DNA from: Saccharopolyspora rectivirgula DSM 43747 | GTDB taxonomy: Bacteria > Actinomycetota > Actinomycetes > Mycobacteriales > Pseudonocardiaceae | Length of the DNA: 47,713 nt | Reading direction: 5' to 3' | NCBI RefSeq assembly: GCF_000497205.1 | Contig: NZ_AYJW01000032.1 | Location: 1 to 47,713, forward strand | In this document: positions 1-7,401 of the stretch, one piece after another | Position numbering within the stretch: position 1 is the first letter of the stretch | How the letters are laid out: each line of letters begins with the position of its first letter | Made by a program: the position numbers and the translations under genes | The notes under the pieces: model-generated | What the model was told of the DNA's origin: nothing | Database searches by the model: none | The model's input: the letters and a program-made list of their open reading frames with translations, nothing else

Positions 1-306
1 CTCGCGGTCCTGTTCGGAGTCTCAGCGCTGGCACTGCTGGCCTTCGATTCCTGGGTGAACCGGCCGCGGAAGGACGACGCTCCCGTCTCGAGCGCTGGAC
101 GCAAGCGGGCGGCCGCGGACGCCCCGCGGCGGCGTCCTGCGCGGCAGCCCGCCGAACCGCGAGGGGAAGCGCGTGATCAGCGCGCTCCGCAGAGGCGGGG
201 GAGGCCGACGAGCTCTGCCAACTCCCGCAGCCGCACGGCCGGTGCGCCGCGGCGTCCGGTCCAGTCCGCCCGCAGGCCGGGAGGGCAGCGGGGAGCCCGC
301 CGCTGA
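1..306 (+). CDS. C-terminal end of a membrane protein (partial)
   Basis: The frame is open from the first base to TGA at 304-306, so the gene begins outside the window. The first 17 residues or so (LAVLFGVSALALLAFDSW) are hydrophobic and fit the end of a transmembrane helix. The remaining 80 residues are rich in Arg, Pro, Ala and Ser and look disordered and strongly basic, so they probably form a cytoplasmic tail. No family can be recognised from the tail alone. An internal GTG at 55 could be mistaken for a start, but the upstream hydrophobic segment argues that it is internal. Confidence 0.5.
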   Translation, partial: LAVLFGVSALALLAFDSWVNRPRKDDAPVSSAGRKRAAADAPRRRPARQPAEPRGEARDQRAPQRRGRPTSSANSRSRTAGAPRRPVQSARRPGGQRGARR

Positions 307-343
307 GCGCTCGCCCCGCTCTCGTCGGTCGCGTCGCAGGAGT

Positions 344-1222
344 TCAGCTCTCCCGCAAGATCTTCGGCGGAATCGTGTTGCGCACCAGGGCGGGCTCGTC
401 GATGGTGCGGGGAGCGTAGGGCAGCCCGGACAGCTTCTTGACCATCCGCTCCACCGGGTCCGGCACGGGATCGCGGCGGCCCAGCATGATCGTCCCCCAC
501 GGTTGTTCGTCGGAGCGGAAGTAGACCCGCGTGCCGAAGACCTCGCCGAACCGTCGCCACGGCCGCACGAAGCTCTCCACCGAATCCGGGGTCGGCAAGC
601 TCAGGTACGGGCGGCTCACGTGGGTGCTCACCACCCCGCCGGGGTTGAGCAGCTCCTTGCAGTCGCGCAGGAACTGCTCCTCGTACAGCGCGTTCACCGG
701 AACTTGCGGATCTTCCTGTTCTTCCGGAAGGTCCAGCACCACGACGTCGTAGCGGTCTTCGGTGCCGCGTGCCTCGCGGACGAAATCGAGACCGTCCATG
801 TAGTGCAGTCGGATCCGGGAGTTGCCGCTCTCGGCGTCGCGAACTTCTTCCGGGGTGAAACCGTACGGGAGGTGCTCGGCGCAGATCCGCACGCAATCCG
901 GATCGATGTCGACGTGGTCCACGTGCTGGACCCCCGCCTGCACGGCTATCTGCGAGACGGTTCCTTCGCTGCAGCCGATGACCAGCACCCGCTCGACTCG
1001 CTCGGCGAGCAGCATCGCGGGGATGAGCTCCGCTTCGTGGAAGGCCAGCTGGCCGATCTCAGCGCTTTGCGGGTTCTCGTCGCAGAACAGGGTCGTGCCC
1101 AGTCGGGTGCGGGCCACCAGCACCCGCTGGAACGGTGTCTCGCCTTCGTAGTGCACCTCGTGGAGGTGCCAGAGGTCGGCCACGTCGTCCCGGATGTGCT
1201 CACGGAGCCAGCGAGCGCTCAT
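344..1222 (-). CDS. Spermidine synthase-like (polyamine aminopropyltransferase fold) protein
   Basis: A 292-residue protein of the spermidine synthase superfamily, a Rossmann methyltransferase-like fold that uses decarboxylated SAM. The amino-terminal beta domain is followed by the nucleotide-binding motif VLVIGCSEGT (the classical form is GGGDG), the acidic HVDIDPD strand end, MDGLDFV, and a DLPEEQEDP...LYEEQF segment like the family DxxDP...LY...F catalytic region. The altered glycine motif makes the true substrate uncertain; many actinobacterial members are annotated only as fused or orphan aminopropyltransferases. The ATG at 1222 is preceded by a GGGGGT ribosome site, whereas an upstream in-frame start at 1345 has none. 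It lies downstream of the transporter gene on the same strand and is separated from it by a perfect palindrome. Confidence 0.75.
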   Translation of the reverse strand: MSARWLREHIRDDVADLWHLHEVHYEGETPFQRVLVARTRLGTTLFCDENPQSAEIGQLAFHEAELIPAMLLAERVERVLVIGCSEGTVSQIAVQAGVQHVDHVDIDPDCVRICAEHLPYGFTPEEVRDAESGNSRIRLHYMDGLDFVREARGTEDRYDVVVLDLPEEQEDPQVPVNALYEEQFLRDCKELLNPGGVVSTHVSRPYLSLPTPDSVESFVRPWRRFGEVFGTRVYFRSDEQPWGTIMLGRRDPVPDPVERMVKKLSGLPYAPRTIDEPALVRNTIPPKILRES

Positions 1223-1247
1223 CTGTACCCCCGATCGGTCAGGCTTG

Positions 1248-1269
1248 CTTTCCTGCTGCAGCAGGAAAG
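1248..1269. promoter_or_regulatory. 22-bp perfect palindrome upstream of the spermidine-synthase-like gene
   Basis: CTTTCCTGCTG is followed at once by its exact reverse complement, giving a 22-bp palindrome with no spacer, 26 bp upstream of the ATG at 1222. No T-run follows on either strand, so an operator for a dimeric repressor is more likely than a terminator. The regulator is unknown. Confidence 0.5.
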
Positions 1270-1454
1270 ATACCGGCCGAGTGGCCGGCAGCCGGTCGGG
1301 TGGGGAGTTGGGGTGGGTCGCCCGGTGCAGCGGGGTTCTCGGCACATGCGAGTCGTCCGCTGCGCCGGTTCCGAGAAGCGGAAGTCCTGGTCGGTGGAAG
1401 GGCTGTCGCCGGTCGTGGCGTCGGGCCGGGGCGCCGGCCCGACGCTCCAGCTCA

Positions 1455-2789
1455 TCAGGCCGCCGCAGCGGTCGGGCCCGCGTCCGGGGCGGTCTTCCGG
1501 CCGAGCTGCCGCGTCGGCACCCGGTAGGTCTCCTTCCCAGTGGCCACCGCGATGACGTTCAGCAGGCACAGGGCCGCGGTGAACAGGGAAACGGCGATCC
1601 AGCCGGCTTCGGAGCTGCCGATGGCGGTGGCGATGGAGGGGGCGAAACCGGCGAGGGTGAAACCGATCTGCGTGCCGATCGCCATTCCCGACAGCCGCAC
1701 CTTGGTGCTGAACATCTCCCCGTAGAAAGAGGGCCAGATCCCGTTGGGGGCGCTGTAGACCACGCCGAACAGCAGGATCCCGGTGAGGAAGATGAGCGGG
1801 TAGTTCCCCGTGGACAGCGACCACAGGTAGCCGAACATCAGCACCGCGCAGCCCAGGGAGCCGCTGATGAACACCGGCTTGCGGCCGATCCGGTCGGACA
1901 GGGCGGCGAACAGCGGGATGGCCAGCAGGGCCACGATGTTCGCCAGCACGCCGACCCACAGGATCGGAGTCCGCTCCAGACCGATGGTGTTCACCGCGTA
2001 GCTGAGCGCGTACACCGTGAAGATGGTGCTCACCGATGCGATCAGCGAGGCCGCGACCACGCGGAGCACGTCGCTCCAGTGGTCGCGGAACAGGTCCACG
2101 AGGGGAGTCTGCCTGCGCTCGTCCCCGGTGACGTCCTGCTTGAAGACCGGGGTTTCTTCCAGTCGGCTGCGGATGACGACGGCGACCACGACGACCACCG
2201 CGCTGAACCAGAAGGGCACTCGCCAACCCCAGGACATCAACTGCTCTTCGGGCAGCGCGGCCACCGGGAGGAAAGCGGCGGTGGCCAGGATCTGGCCGGC
2301 TTGGGTGCCGCTGAGGGTGAAGCTGGTGTAGTAGGCCCGCCGGTTCTCCGGGGCGTGCTCCAAGGACATCGAATTCGCTCCGGCCTGTTCACCTGCTGCG
2401 GAAAAGCCCTGCAGCAGGCGCAGGGCGACCAGCAGAGCAGGTGCGGCAACGCCGATCTGGTCGTAGGTCGGCAGGCAGCCGACCAGTGTGGTCACCGTGC
2501 CCATCAGCAGCACGGTCATCACCAGGACGCGTTTGCGGCCGAAGCGGTCTCCGATGTGGCCGAGGACGAACGCACCGACCGGCCTGGCCAGGTATCCGAC
2601 CCCGAACGTCGCCAGGGCCAGCAGAGTTCCGGCTGCGGGCGAGGTGGCGGGGAAGAACAGCTCGTTGAAGACCAGGGCCGCTGCGGTGCCGTAGATGAAG
2701 AAGTCGTAGTACTCCAGCGCGCTCCCGATCCAGGCCGCGACGGCGGCTTTCTTCGGCTGCGCCGGTGTGGCGGGCGGGGTGTCCGTCAC
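1455..2789 (-). CDS. MFS transporter of the metabolite:H+ symporter (MHS) type, probable quinate/shikimate permease
   Basis: About 444 residues with twelve hydrophobic segments. The MHS hallmarks are visible: an N-terminal WIGSALEYYDFFIYG segment, the loop motif GDRFGRK after TM2 and its repeat SDRIGRK in the second half, and LLQGFSAAGEQAG. MHS proteins import organic acids and zwitterions (ShiA shikimate, KgtP 2-oxoglutarate, ProP betaine). The next genes encode quinate/shikimate dehydrogenase and dehydroshikimate dehydratase, so quinate or shikimate is the likely substrate; this is inferred from context. I prefer the GTG at 2789, which has a GGAG six bases upstream; a GTG at 2813 lacks a clear ribosome site. 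It lies 112 bp after the TetR gene on the same strand and is probably co-transcribed with it. Confidence 0.85.
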   Translation of the reverse strand: MTDTPPATPAQPKKAAVAAWIGSALEYYDFFIYGTAAALVFNELFFPATSPAAGTLLALATFGVGYLARPVGAFVLGHIGDRFGRKRVLVMTVLLMGTVTTLVGCLPTYDQIGVAAPALLVALRLLQGFSAAGEQAGANSMSLEHAPENRRAYYTSFTLSGTQAGQILATAAFLPVAALPEEQLMSWGWRVPFWFSAVVVVVAVVIRSRLEETPVFKQDVTGDERRQTPLVDLFRDHWSDVLRVVAASLIASVSTIFTVYALSYAVNTIGLERTPILWVGVLANIVALLAIPLFAALSDRIGRKPVFISGSLGCAVLMFGYLWSLSTGNYPLIFLTGILLFGVVYSAPNGIWPSFYGEMFSTKVRLSGMAIGTQIGFTLAGFAPSIATAIGSSEAGWIAVSLFTAALCLLNVIAVATGKETYRVPTRQLGRKTAPDAGPTAAAA

Positions 2790-2901
2790 TGCAAACTCCA
2801 GGGTGTTCGTCACTGAACCCGTGGCACCAATGAACCACCTAGTTAGTCCCTAGAGGCTGTGTTGCCGTGGTCGCATCTGTCAAGGGCGAATTTCCGCCGG
2901 G

Positions 2902-3549
2902 TCATCGCTTCGTCAGATACGCCAGCAGCATGTCGCCGAGCATCTTCCGGTAGTGCTCCCGGTTCTCCGCGGCGAGCATGTCCCGGCCGAAGATGGCTTG
3001 GAACGTGTGCCGGTTGGCGGTGCGGAACACGCAGAACGAGCTGATCAGCATGTGCACGTCCAGCGCGTCCACGTCGTCGCGGAAGACTCCGGTCTGACGG
3101 CCGCGCTCGAGGATCCGGGTGAGCACGTCGAGCGCGGGACCGGCCAGTTCCGGCAGCATCGGCGACTTCCGCAGGTGCTCGGCGTGGTGGATGTTCTCGA
3201 TGCTCACCAGGCGGAGGAAGTCGGGGTGCGACTCGTGGTGGTCGAAGGTCAGCTCGGCGAGCTTGCGCACGGCTTCGGTCGGTTCCAGCCGGTCGACGTC
3301 CAGGTCGCTCTCCATGCCGCGGATGACCGAGTAGGCCCGCTCCAGAACCGCCAGGTAGAGCTGCTCTTTGCCGCCGAAGTAGTAGTAGATCATCCGCTTG
3401 GTGGTGCTGGTGCGCGCGGCGATCTCGTCCACTCGGGCACCGGCGTACCCCTTGGCGGCGAATTCCTCGGTGGCGGCGTCGAGGATCTCGGCCCGGGTCC
3501 GGTCGGCGTCCCGCTGCTTTCCGGCGTTCTCGGATGCTGGTGCTGCCAC
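2902..3549 (-). CDS. TetR-family regulator, likely controller of the quinate/shikimate genes
   Basis: A 215-residue TetR/AcrR repressor. The N-terminal helix-turn-helix is clear (TRAEILDAATEEFAAKGYAG...VDEIAARTSTTKRMIYYYFGGKEQLY), followed by an all-helical ligand/dimer domain. The GTG at 3549 is preceded by AAGGAG at good spacing, so I choose it over the ATG at 3607-3609, which would add a 20-residue basic extension. The gene is divergent from the quinate/shikimate dehydrogenase and upstream of the transporter. The usual TetR arrangement suggests that it binds the shared 111-bp intergenic region and responds to a pathway metabolite such as quinate, shikimate or protocatechuate. Confidence 0.85.
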   Translation of the reverse strand: MAAPASENAGKQRDADRTRAEILDAATEEFAAKGYAGARVDEIAARTSTTKRMIYYYFGGKEQLYLAVLERAYSVIRGMESDLDVDRLEPTEAVRKLAELTFDHHESHPDFLRLVSIENIHHAEHLRKSPMLPELAGPALDVLTRILERGRQTGVFRDDVDALDVHMLISSFCVFRTANRHTFQAIFGRDMLAAENREHYRKMLGDMLLAYLTKR

Positions 3550-3621
3550 TGGACTCCTTCGAGGTCGGTTCGCGGCCAACTGTAATCGGCGGGCTTTTGC
3601 GGAGGCCATCGGTTGCCTACT

Positions 3622-3647
3622 ATTAACTCGCCAGTTCGTTCATTAAT
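3622..3647. promoter_or_regulatory. Candidate operator in the divergent quinate/shikimate promoter region
   Basis: An unusually AT-rich patch contains ATTAA, 16 nt, then TTAAT, an inverted repeat with 5-bp perfect outer arms and weak inner symmetry. It lies between the divergent TetR gene and the dehydrogenase gene, just upstream of the GTG at 3661. A TACTAT hexamer at 3618-3623 could be a -10 element. Binding by the neighbouring TetR protein is inferred. Confidence 0.35.
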
Positions 3648-3660
3648 CGGAGCTGTCCAC

Positions 3661-4548
3661 GTGCACACCCAGCGAAGCTTCCTCATCGGTCTGATCGGAT
3701 CGGGCATCGGCCCTTCCCTGAGCCCGGCCCTGCACGAACGAGAAGCCGACGAACTCGGCTTGCGCTACCTCTACCGGCGGTGGGACCTGGACGAACTCGA
3801 CCGTCCGGCCGAGGAGATCGGGGAACTGCTGCGCATCGCGCGCACCGCTGGCTACGACGGGCTCAACATCACCCACCCCTGCAAGCAATTGGTGATCGAG
3901 CATCTGGACGAGCTGTCCACCGACGCGGCGGCGCTCGGCGCGGTCAACACCGTGGTCTTCCGCGACGGCAAGGCCGTCGGGCACAACACCGACTGGTCCG
4001 GTTTCGCCCGCAGCTTCAGCAGAGGACTGCCCGGCGCCCCGCTGGACCGGGTGGTGCTGCTCGGTGCCGGTGGAGCTGGGGCAGCGGTCGGCTACGCGCT
4101 GCTCAACCTCGGGGTCGGAGTCCTGCAGATCTTGGACATCGATCGGCAACGGGCCGAGAACTTGGCCGGGAGCCTGCGCGAGCTCTTCGGCGCCGAGCGG
4201 GTCACCGCCGGGGGGATGGACGAATGCGGCGGAGCGCTGGACTGGGCGGACGGGCTGGTGCACGCAACACCCGTCGGAATGGCCGCCCACCCCGGCTGCC
4301 CCGTGCCGGCCGAGCTGCTGCGCCCGCAGCTGTGGGTGGCCGACGTGGTGTACCGGCCGCTGCGCACCGAACTGGTCAACGCGGCCGCCGAACGCGGCTG
4401 CCGCGTGCTGCACGGTGGCGGAATGGCCGTGTTCCAAGCCGTGGAGGCTTTCCAGCTGTTCACCGGCGTCGAACCCGACGCCGAACGGATGCTCGAGCAT
4501 TTCGAGGTGCTCGTCGAGCAGGGAGGACCGCATGTCGCTGACGGGTGA
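3661..4548 (+). CDS. Quinate/shikimate 5-dehydrogenase (AroE/YdiB family)
   Basis: A 295-residue protein with the full shikimate dehydrogenase plan. The substrate-binding SLSP serines are near residues 19-22, NITHPCK contains catalytic Lys75, NTD contains catalytic Asp111, and the dinucleotide loop GAGGAG spans 136-141. After the second strand of the Rossmann fold the sequence is LDIDRQRA, with an acidic residue where NADP-dependent AroE enzymes carry Arg/Thr, suggesting NAD use and a catabolic role. It would oxidise quinate to 3-dehydroquinate and shikimate to 3-dehydroshikimate. The GTG at 3661 has GGAG eight bases upstream; earlier in-frame codons lack this. It overlaps the next gene by 17 bp, indicating translational coupling. 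Confidence 0.88.
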   Translation: MHTQRSFLIGLIGSGIGPSLSPALHEREADELGLRYLYRRWDLDELDRPAEEIGELLRIARTAGYDGLNITHPCKQLVIEHLDELSTDAAALGAVNTVVFRDGKAVGHNTDWSGFARSFSRGLPGAPLDRVVLLGAGGAGAAVGYALLNLGVGVLQILDIDRQRAENLAGSLRELFGAERVTAGGMDECGGALDWADGLVHATPVGMAAHPGCPVPAELLRPQLWVADVVYRPLRTELVNAAAERGCRVLHGGGMAVFQAVEAFQLFTGVEPDAERMLEHFEVLVEQGGPHVADG

Positions 4549-6376
4549 ACCCCGGCGCGTCATCGCCACGGTGTGCCTGTCCGGCACGTTGGAGGACAAG
4601 CTCGAGGCAGCCGCCGCGGCCGGTTTCGACGGGGTGGAGCTGTTCGAGAACGATCTGATCAACTCGGCCTTGTCGCCCGAGGAAATCCGGCAGTACTGCG
4701 CCGACTTGGGGCTGACCATCGACCTCTACCAACCGTTCCGAGACTTCGAAGCGGTGCCGCCGGACGTGCTGGCCGCGAACCTGCGACGGGCGGAGCGCAA
4801 GTTCGAGGTCATGGAGCGGCTCGGGGTGAGCACCATGCTCGTCTGCTCATCGGTGTCCGCGGACGCCGTCGACGACGACGAACTGGCCGCCGAGCAACTC
4901 CACCTGCTGGCGTCCCGCGCCGCCGACCGCGGCATGCGGATCGCCTACGAAGCGCTCGCCTGGGGGAAGTTCGTCAACACCTACCAGCACTCCTGGCGCA
5001 TCGTCCGCAGCGCGGACCACCCCGCGCTGGGGCTCTGCCTGGACAGCTTCCACGTCATGTCCAGGCGGAGCGATCTGGCCCTGATCCGCACCATCCCCGG
5101 CGAAAAGCTGTTCTTCCTCCAGCTCGCCGACGCCCCGAAACTGGACATGGACGTGCTGCAGTGGAGCCGGCACCACCGGCTCTTCCCCGGACAGGGGGAG
5201 TTCGACCTGTCCACCTTCGTCGGGAACGTGCTCTCCACCGGTTACCAGGGGCCGCTGTCGCTGGAAGTCTTCAACGACGTGTTCCGGCAAGCCGACCCCC
5301 GACCGGCCGCCGTGGACGCCATGCGGTCCCTTCGGTTGCTGGAAGAACAGCTCGGGCTGCCGCCAGCCGGGCTGGCACCGGCCCCGGAACTGGGCGGTTA
5401 CGCCTTCGCCGAGCTCGACGTCGACCGGGAAACCCGGCAGCGGATCGCTTCCGTGCTGTCCGGGATGGGATTCCGGCGCACCGCCGACCACCGCACCAAA
5501 CCGGTGCAGCTGTGGCAGCAGGGCGAGGCCCGAATCCTGCTCAACGAGTCCACATCGGAGTCAACGGGGACCACCTCGTCCATCAGCGCGTTCGCGGTGG
5601 AAAGCGCCGATCCGGGACTGTCCGCGCAACGGGCCGAGGTGATGGGAGCGCCGGTGCTGCCCAGGGAACGCGGTCCCGAAGAGGCAGATCTGTCCTCCGT
5701 GTCCGCCCCGGACGGCACCGCGGTGTTCTTCTGCCGGACCGGGACCGGGGACAGCAACAGCTGGACCGCTGACTTCGCCGCGGTGGACGAGCCCGCCAGG
5801 CCGGGAACCGGGCTCACCGGAATCGACCACGTGGCGTTGACGCAGCCGTTCGACCACTTCGACGAAGCGGCCCTGTTCTACCGCTCGGTGGTCGGCCTGC
5901 GAGCGCAGCCGGTCACCGAGTACGCGGCGCCGTTCGGCATGGCGCGCAGCCGCGCGGTCGAAGACCCCTCGGGCTCGGTGCGCATCGTGCTGGACAGCAC
6001 CCTGGTGCGGCGCGGGCAGTGGGCACCGGCCGTGCGGGATCCGCAGCACGTGGCGTTCCGCACCGACGATGCCGTGGCCACCGCTGAGCGGATGCGGGAG
6101 CGGGGCGTGCCGCTGTTGAGCATCCCGGACAACTACTACGACGACCTGGACGCCCGCATCGCCTTGCCCGCCGAGCTGCTGGCCAGCTTGCGCGCCAACG
6201 GGATCCTCTACGACCGCGACGAGCACGGGGAGTACCTGCACTTCTACACCAAGCTGCTCGGTTCCCGGGTGTTCTTCGAAGTCGTCCAACGCATCGACGG
6301 GTACTCCGGTTATGGCATCGGGAACGCGCCGGTGCGGATGGCCGCGCACCGCAGGCAGCGCAGAGCGGAGGGCTGA
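4532..6376 (+). CDS. quiC: 3-dehydroshikimate dehydratase fused to a 4-hydroxyphenylpyruvate dioxygenase-like domain
   Basis: A 614-residue two-domain protein. Residues 1-280 form a xylose-isomerase-like TIM barrel with likely metal ligands Glu140 (AYEALAW), Asp171 with His174 (CLDSFH), Gln197 (FLQLAD) and Glu245 (LSLEVF), the QuiC/AsbF pattern that dehydrates 3-dehydroshikimate to protocatechuate. Residues 290-614 are two VOC/HPPD modules. The HPPD iron triad appears intact: His433 (IDHVAL), His506 (QHVAF) and Glu583 (FFEVVQR). Fusions of this type are known in Pseudomonas, where the dehydratase role is established and the second domain is less clear. Start is ATG 4532 after GGGAGG. Confidence 0.85.
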   Translation: MSLTGEPRRVIATVCLSGTLEDKLEAAAAAGFDGVELFENDLINSALSPEEIRQYCADLGLTIDLYQPFRDFEAVPPDVLAANLRRAERKFEVMERLGVSTMLVCSSVSADAVDDDELAAEQLHLLASRAADRGMRIAYEALAWGKFVNTYQHSWRIVRSADHPALGLCLDSFHVMSRRSDLALIRTIPGEKLFFLQLADAPKLDMDVLQWSRHHRLFPGQGEFDLSTFVGNVLSTGYQGPLSLEVFNDVFRQADPRPAAVDAMRSLRLLEEQLGLPPAGLAPAPELGGYAFAELDVDRETRQRIASVLSGMGFRRTADHRTKPVQLWQQGEARILLNESTSESTGTTSSISAFAVESADPGLSAQRAEVMGAPVLPRERGPEEADLSSVSAPDGTAVFFCRTGTGDSNSWTADFAAVDEPARPGTGLTGIDHVALTQPFDHFDEAALFYRSVVGLRAQPVTEYAAPFGMARSRAVEDPSGSVRIVLDSTLVRRGQWAPAVRDPQHVAFRTDDAVATAERMRERGVPLLSIPDNYYDDLDARIALPAELLASLRANGILYDRDEHGEYLHFYTKLLGSRVFFEVVQRIDGYSGYGIGNAPVRMAAHRRQRRAEG

Positions 6377-6380
6377 ACCG

Positions 6381-6411
6381 GGCCGGGCAGTCCTATTGGG
6401 ACTTCCCGGCC
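6381..6411. terminator. Bidirectional terminator hairpin between convergent genes
   Basis: GGCCGGG-c-AGTCC pairs with GGACT-t-CCCGGCC around a 5-nt loop, giving a 12-pair stem with one internal mismatch. It starts four bases after the quiC stop and overlaps the last codons and stop of the convergent dehydrogenase gene, so it could end transcripts from both sides. No U-tract is present, as is common in actinomycetes. Confidence 0.65.
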
Positions 6412-7265
6412 TCTCCCGTGGAAGCGAAGTAGACGGCTGCCATGTCCTTCGCGCCGTGCCCCAGGTGCACCGCCCGCTGCAGCCGGTTGCGGACCGCTTC
6501 GGCCGCGTCCAGCCGAACGTCCTCCCCGACCGCCGCGCTGATCAACTGAGCGTCCTTGCTGGCCGCGGACACCGAGAACGACGGTGCGTAGTCCTCGTTG
6601 AGGATCGCGGCGCCCTTGAGGTGGGCGTAGGGGGAGTCCACGCCGGTTCCCTCGATCGCCTCCAAGAACTGCTGCGGATCCGTTCCCAGTGCTCTGGCCA
6701 GGGCGATCGTTTCACCGACGGCGTTGTTCAGCGCCAGGACCCAGTTGTTGACGGCCAGCTTCAGCCGGGTCGCTGCTGCGCGTGCTGCGTCTTCGCCGAG
6801 CCACAGCGTCCGGTTGCCGAGCACGTCGAACAGCGGTTGGACCCGCGGTCGCACCGAATGCGGTCCGGCAGCGAGGACCACCAGATTGCCTTGTTCGGCC
6901 GGGCCTTTCGTGCCCAGCACCGGTGCGTCCACCACGGTCGCCCCGCCGGCGGCGGCGAGCACCTGGCCGATCCCGTCGACGCCGATGGTGCCCATCTGCA
7001 CCCAGACTGCGTCGTCGGCCAGTTCGGCCGCTGCCGCGCTACCGGCGGCGACGGTCGACTCGGCGTCCAGCAGCATCGTGATCAGCACATCCGCTCCCCG
7101 CGCAGCTTCGCCCGGGCTGTCGGCGACTGCGGCCCCGCTCGCCTCCAGCTGCTGGGCTTTGGCCCGGGTCCGGTTCCAGACCCGCACCTGGTGTCCCGCT
7201 CCGAGCAGGCGCCGGGCCATCGGCGCTCCCATGGTCCCGGTGCCGAGGAAGGCAATGGTCGTCAT
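6393..7265 (-). CDS. NAD(P)-dependent beta-hydroxyacid dehydrogenase family oxidoreductase
   Basis: A 290-residue member of the 6-phosphogluconate/3-hydroxyisobutyrate dehydrogenase superfamily. The N-terminus shows the Rossmann motif FLGTGTMGAPMA. DAPVLGTKGPAEQGNL matches the substrate-binding signature (usual form DAPVSGG). RLKLAVNNW carries the catalytic Lys, and KDAQL is the conserved C-terminal Lys-Asp. The exact substrate is not predictable; relatives reduce or oxidise small 3-hydroxyacids, succinic or glyoxylic semialdehydes, or imines. ATG 7265 follows AGGAG with good spacing. An in-frame start at 7304 lacks this. The gene appears to be a single transcription unit, divergent from the aldo/keto reductase. 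Confidence 0.85.
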   Translation of the reverse strand: MTTIAFLGTGTMGAPMARRLLGAGHQVRVWNRTRAKAQQLEASGAAVADSPGEAARGADVLITMLLDAESTVAAGSAAAAELADDAVWVQMGTIGVDGIGQVLAAAGGATVVDAPVLGTKGPAEQGNLVVLAAGPHSVRPRVQPLFDVLGNRTLWLGEDAARAAATRLKLAVNNWVLALNNAVGETIALARALGTDPQQFLEAIEGTGVDSPYAHLKGAAILNEDYAPSFSVSAASKDAQLISAAVGEDVRLDAAEAVRNRLQRAVHLGHGAKDMAAVYFASTGEAGKSQ

Positions 7266-7401
7266 CAACAACTCCTGTCCTGGACGCTGCGCGACAGCCA
7301 CCACAATAATCGTTGATCACGACGAGTGTTGCGGATTCAGCTTCCCCTGCCGCCTTGGACGGTGTTTGGCGGGGTGGGCGGAACTGCGGTGTGATGGGGA
7401 C

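Noticed and set aside
173-1555. Long plus-strand frame across the spermidine-synthase-like gene
   Set aside because: Low-complexity Arg/Gly/Ala product with no family match; the minus-strand gene has conserved motifs.
3643-4719. Minus-strand 358-codon frame opposite the quinate/shikimate dehydrogenase
   Set aside because: Shadow frame; the plus-strand protein has catalytic Lys, Asp and the dinucleotide loop.
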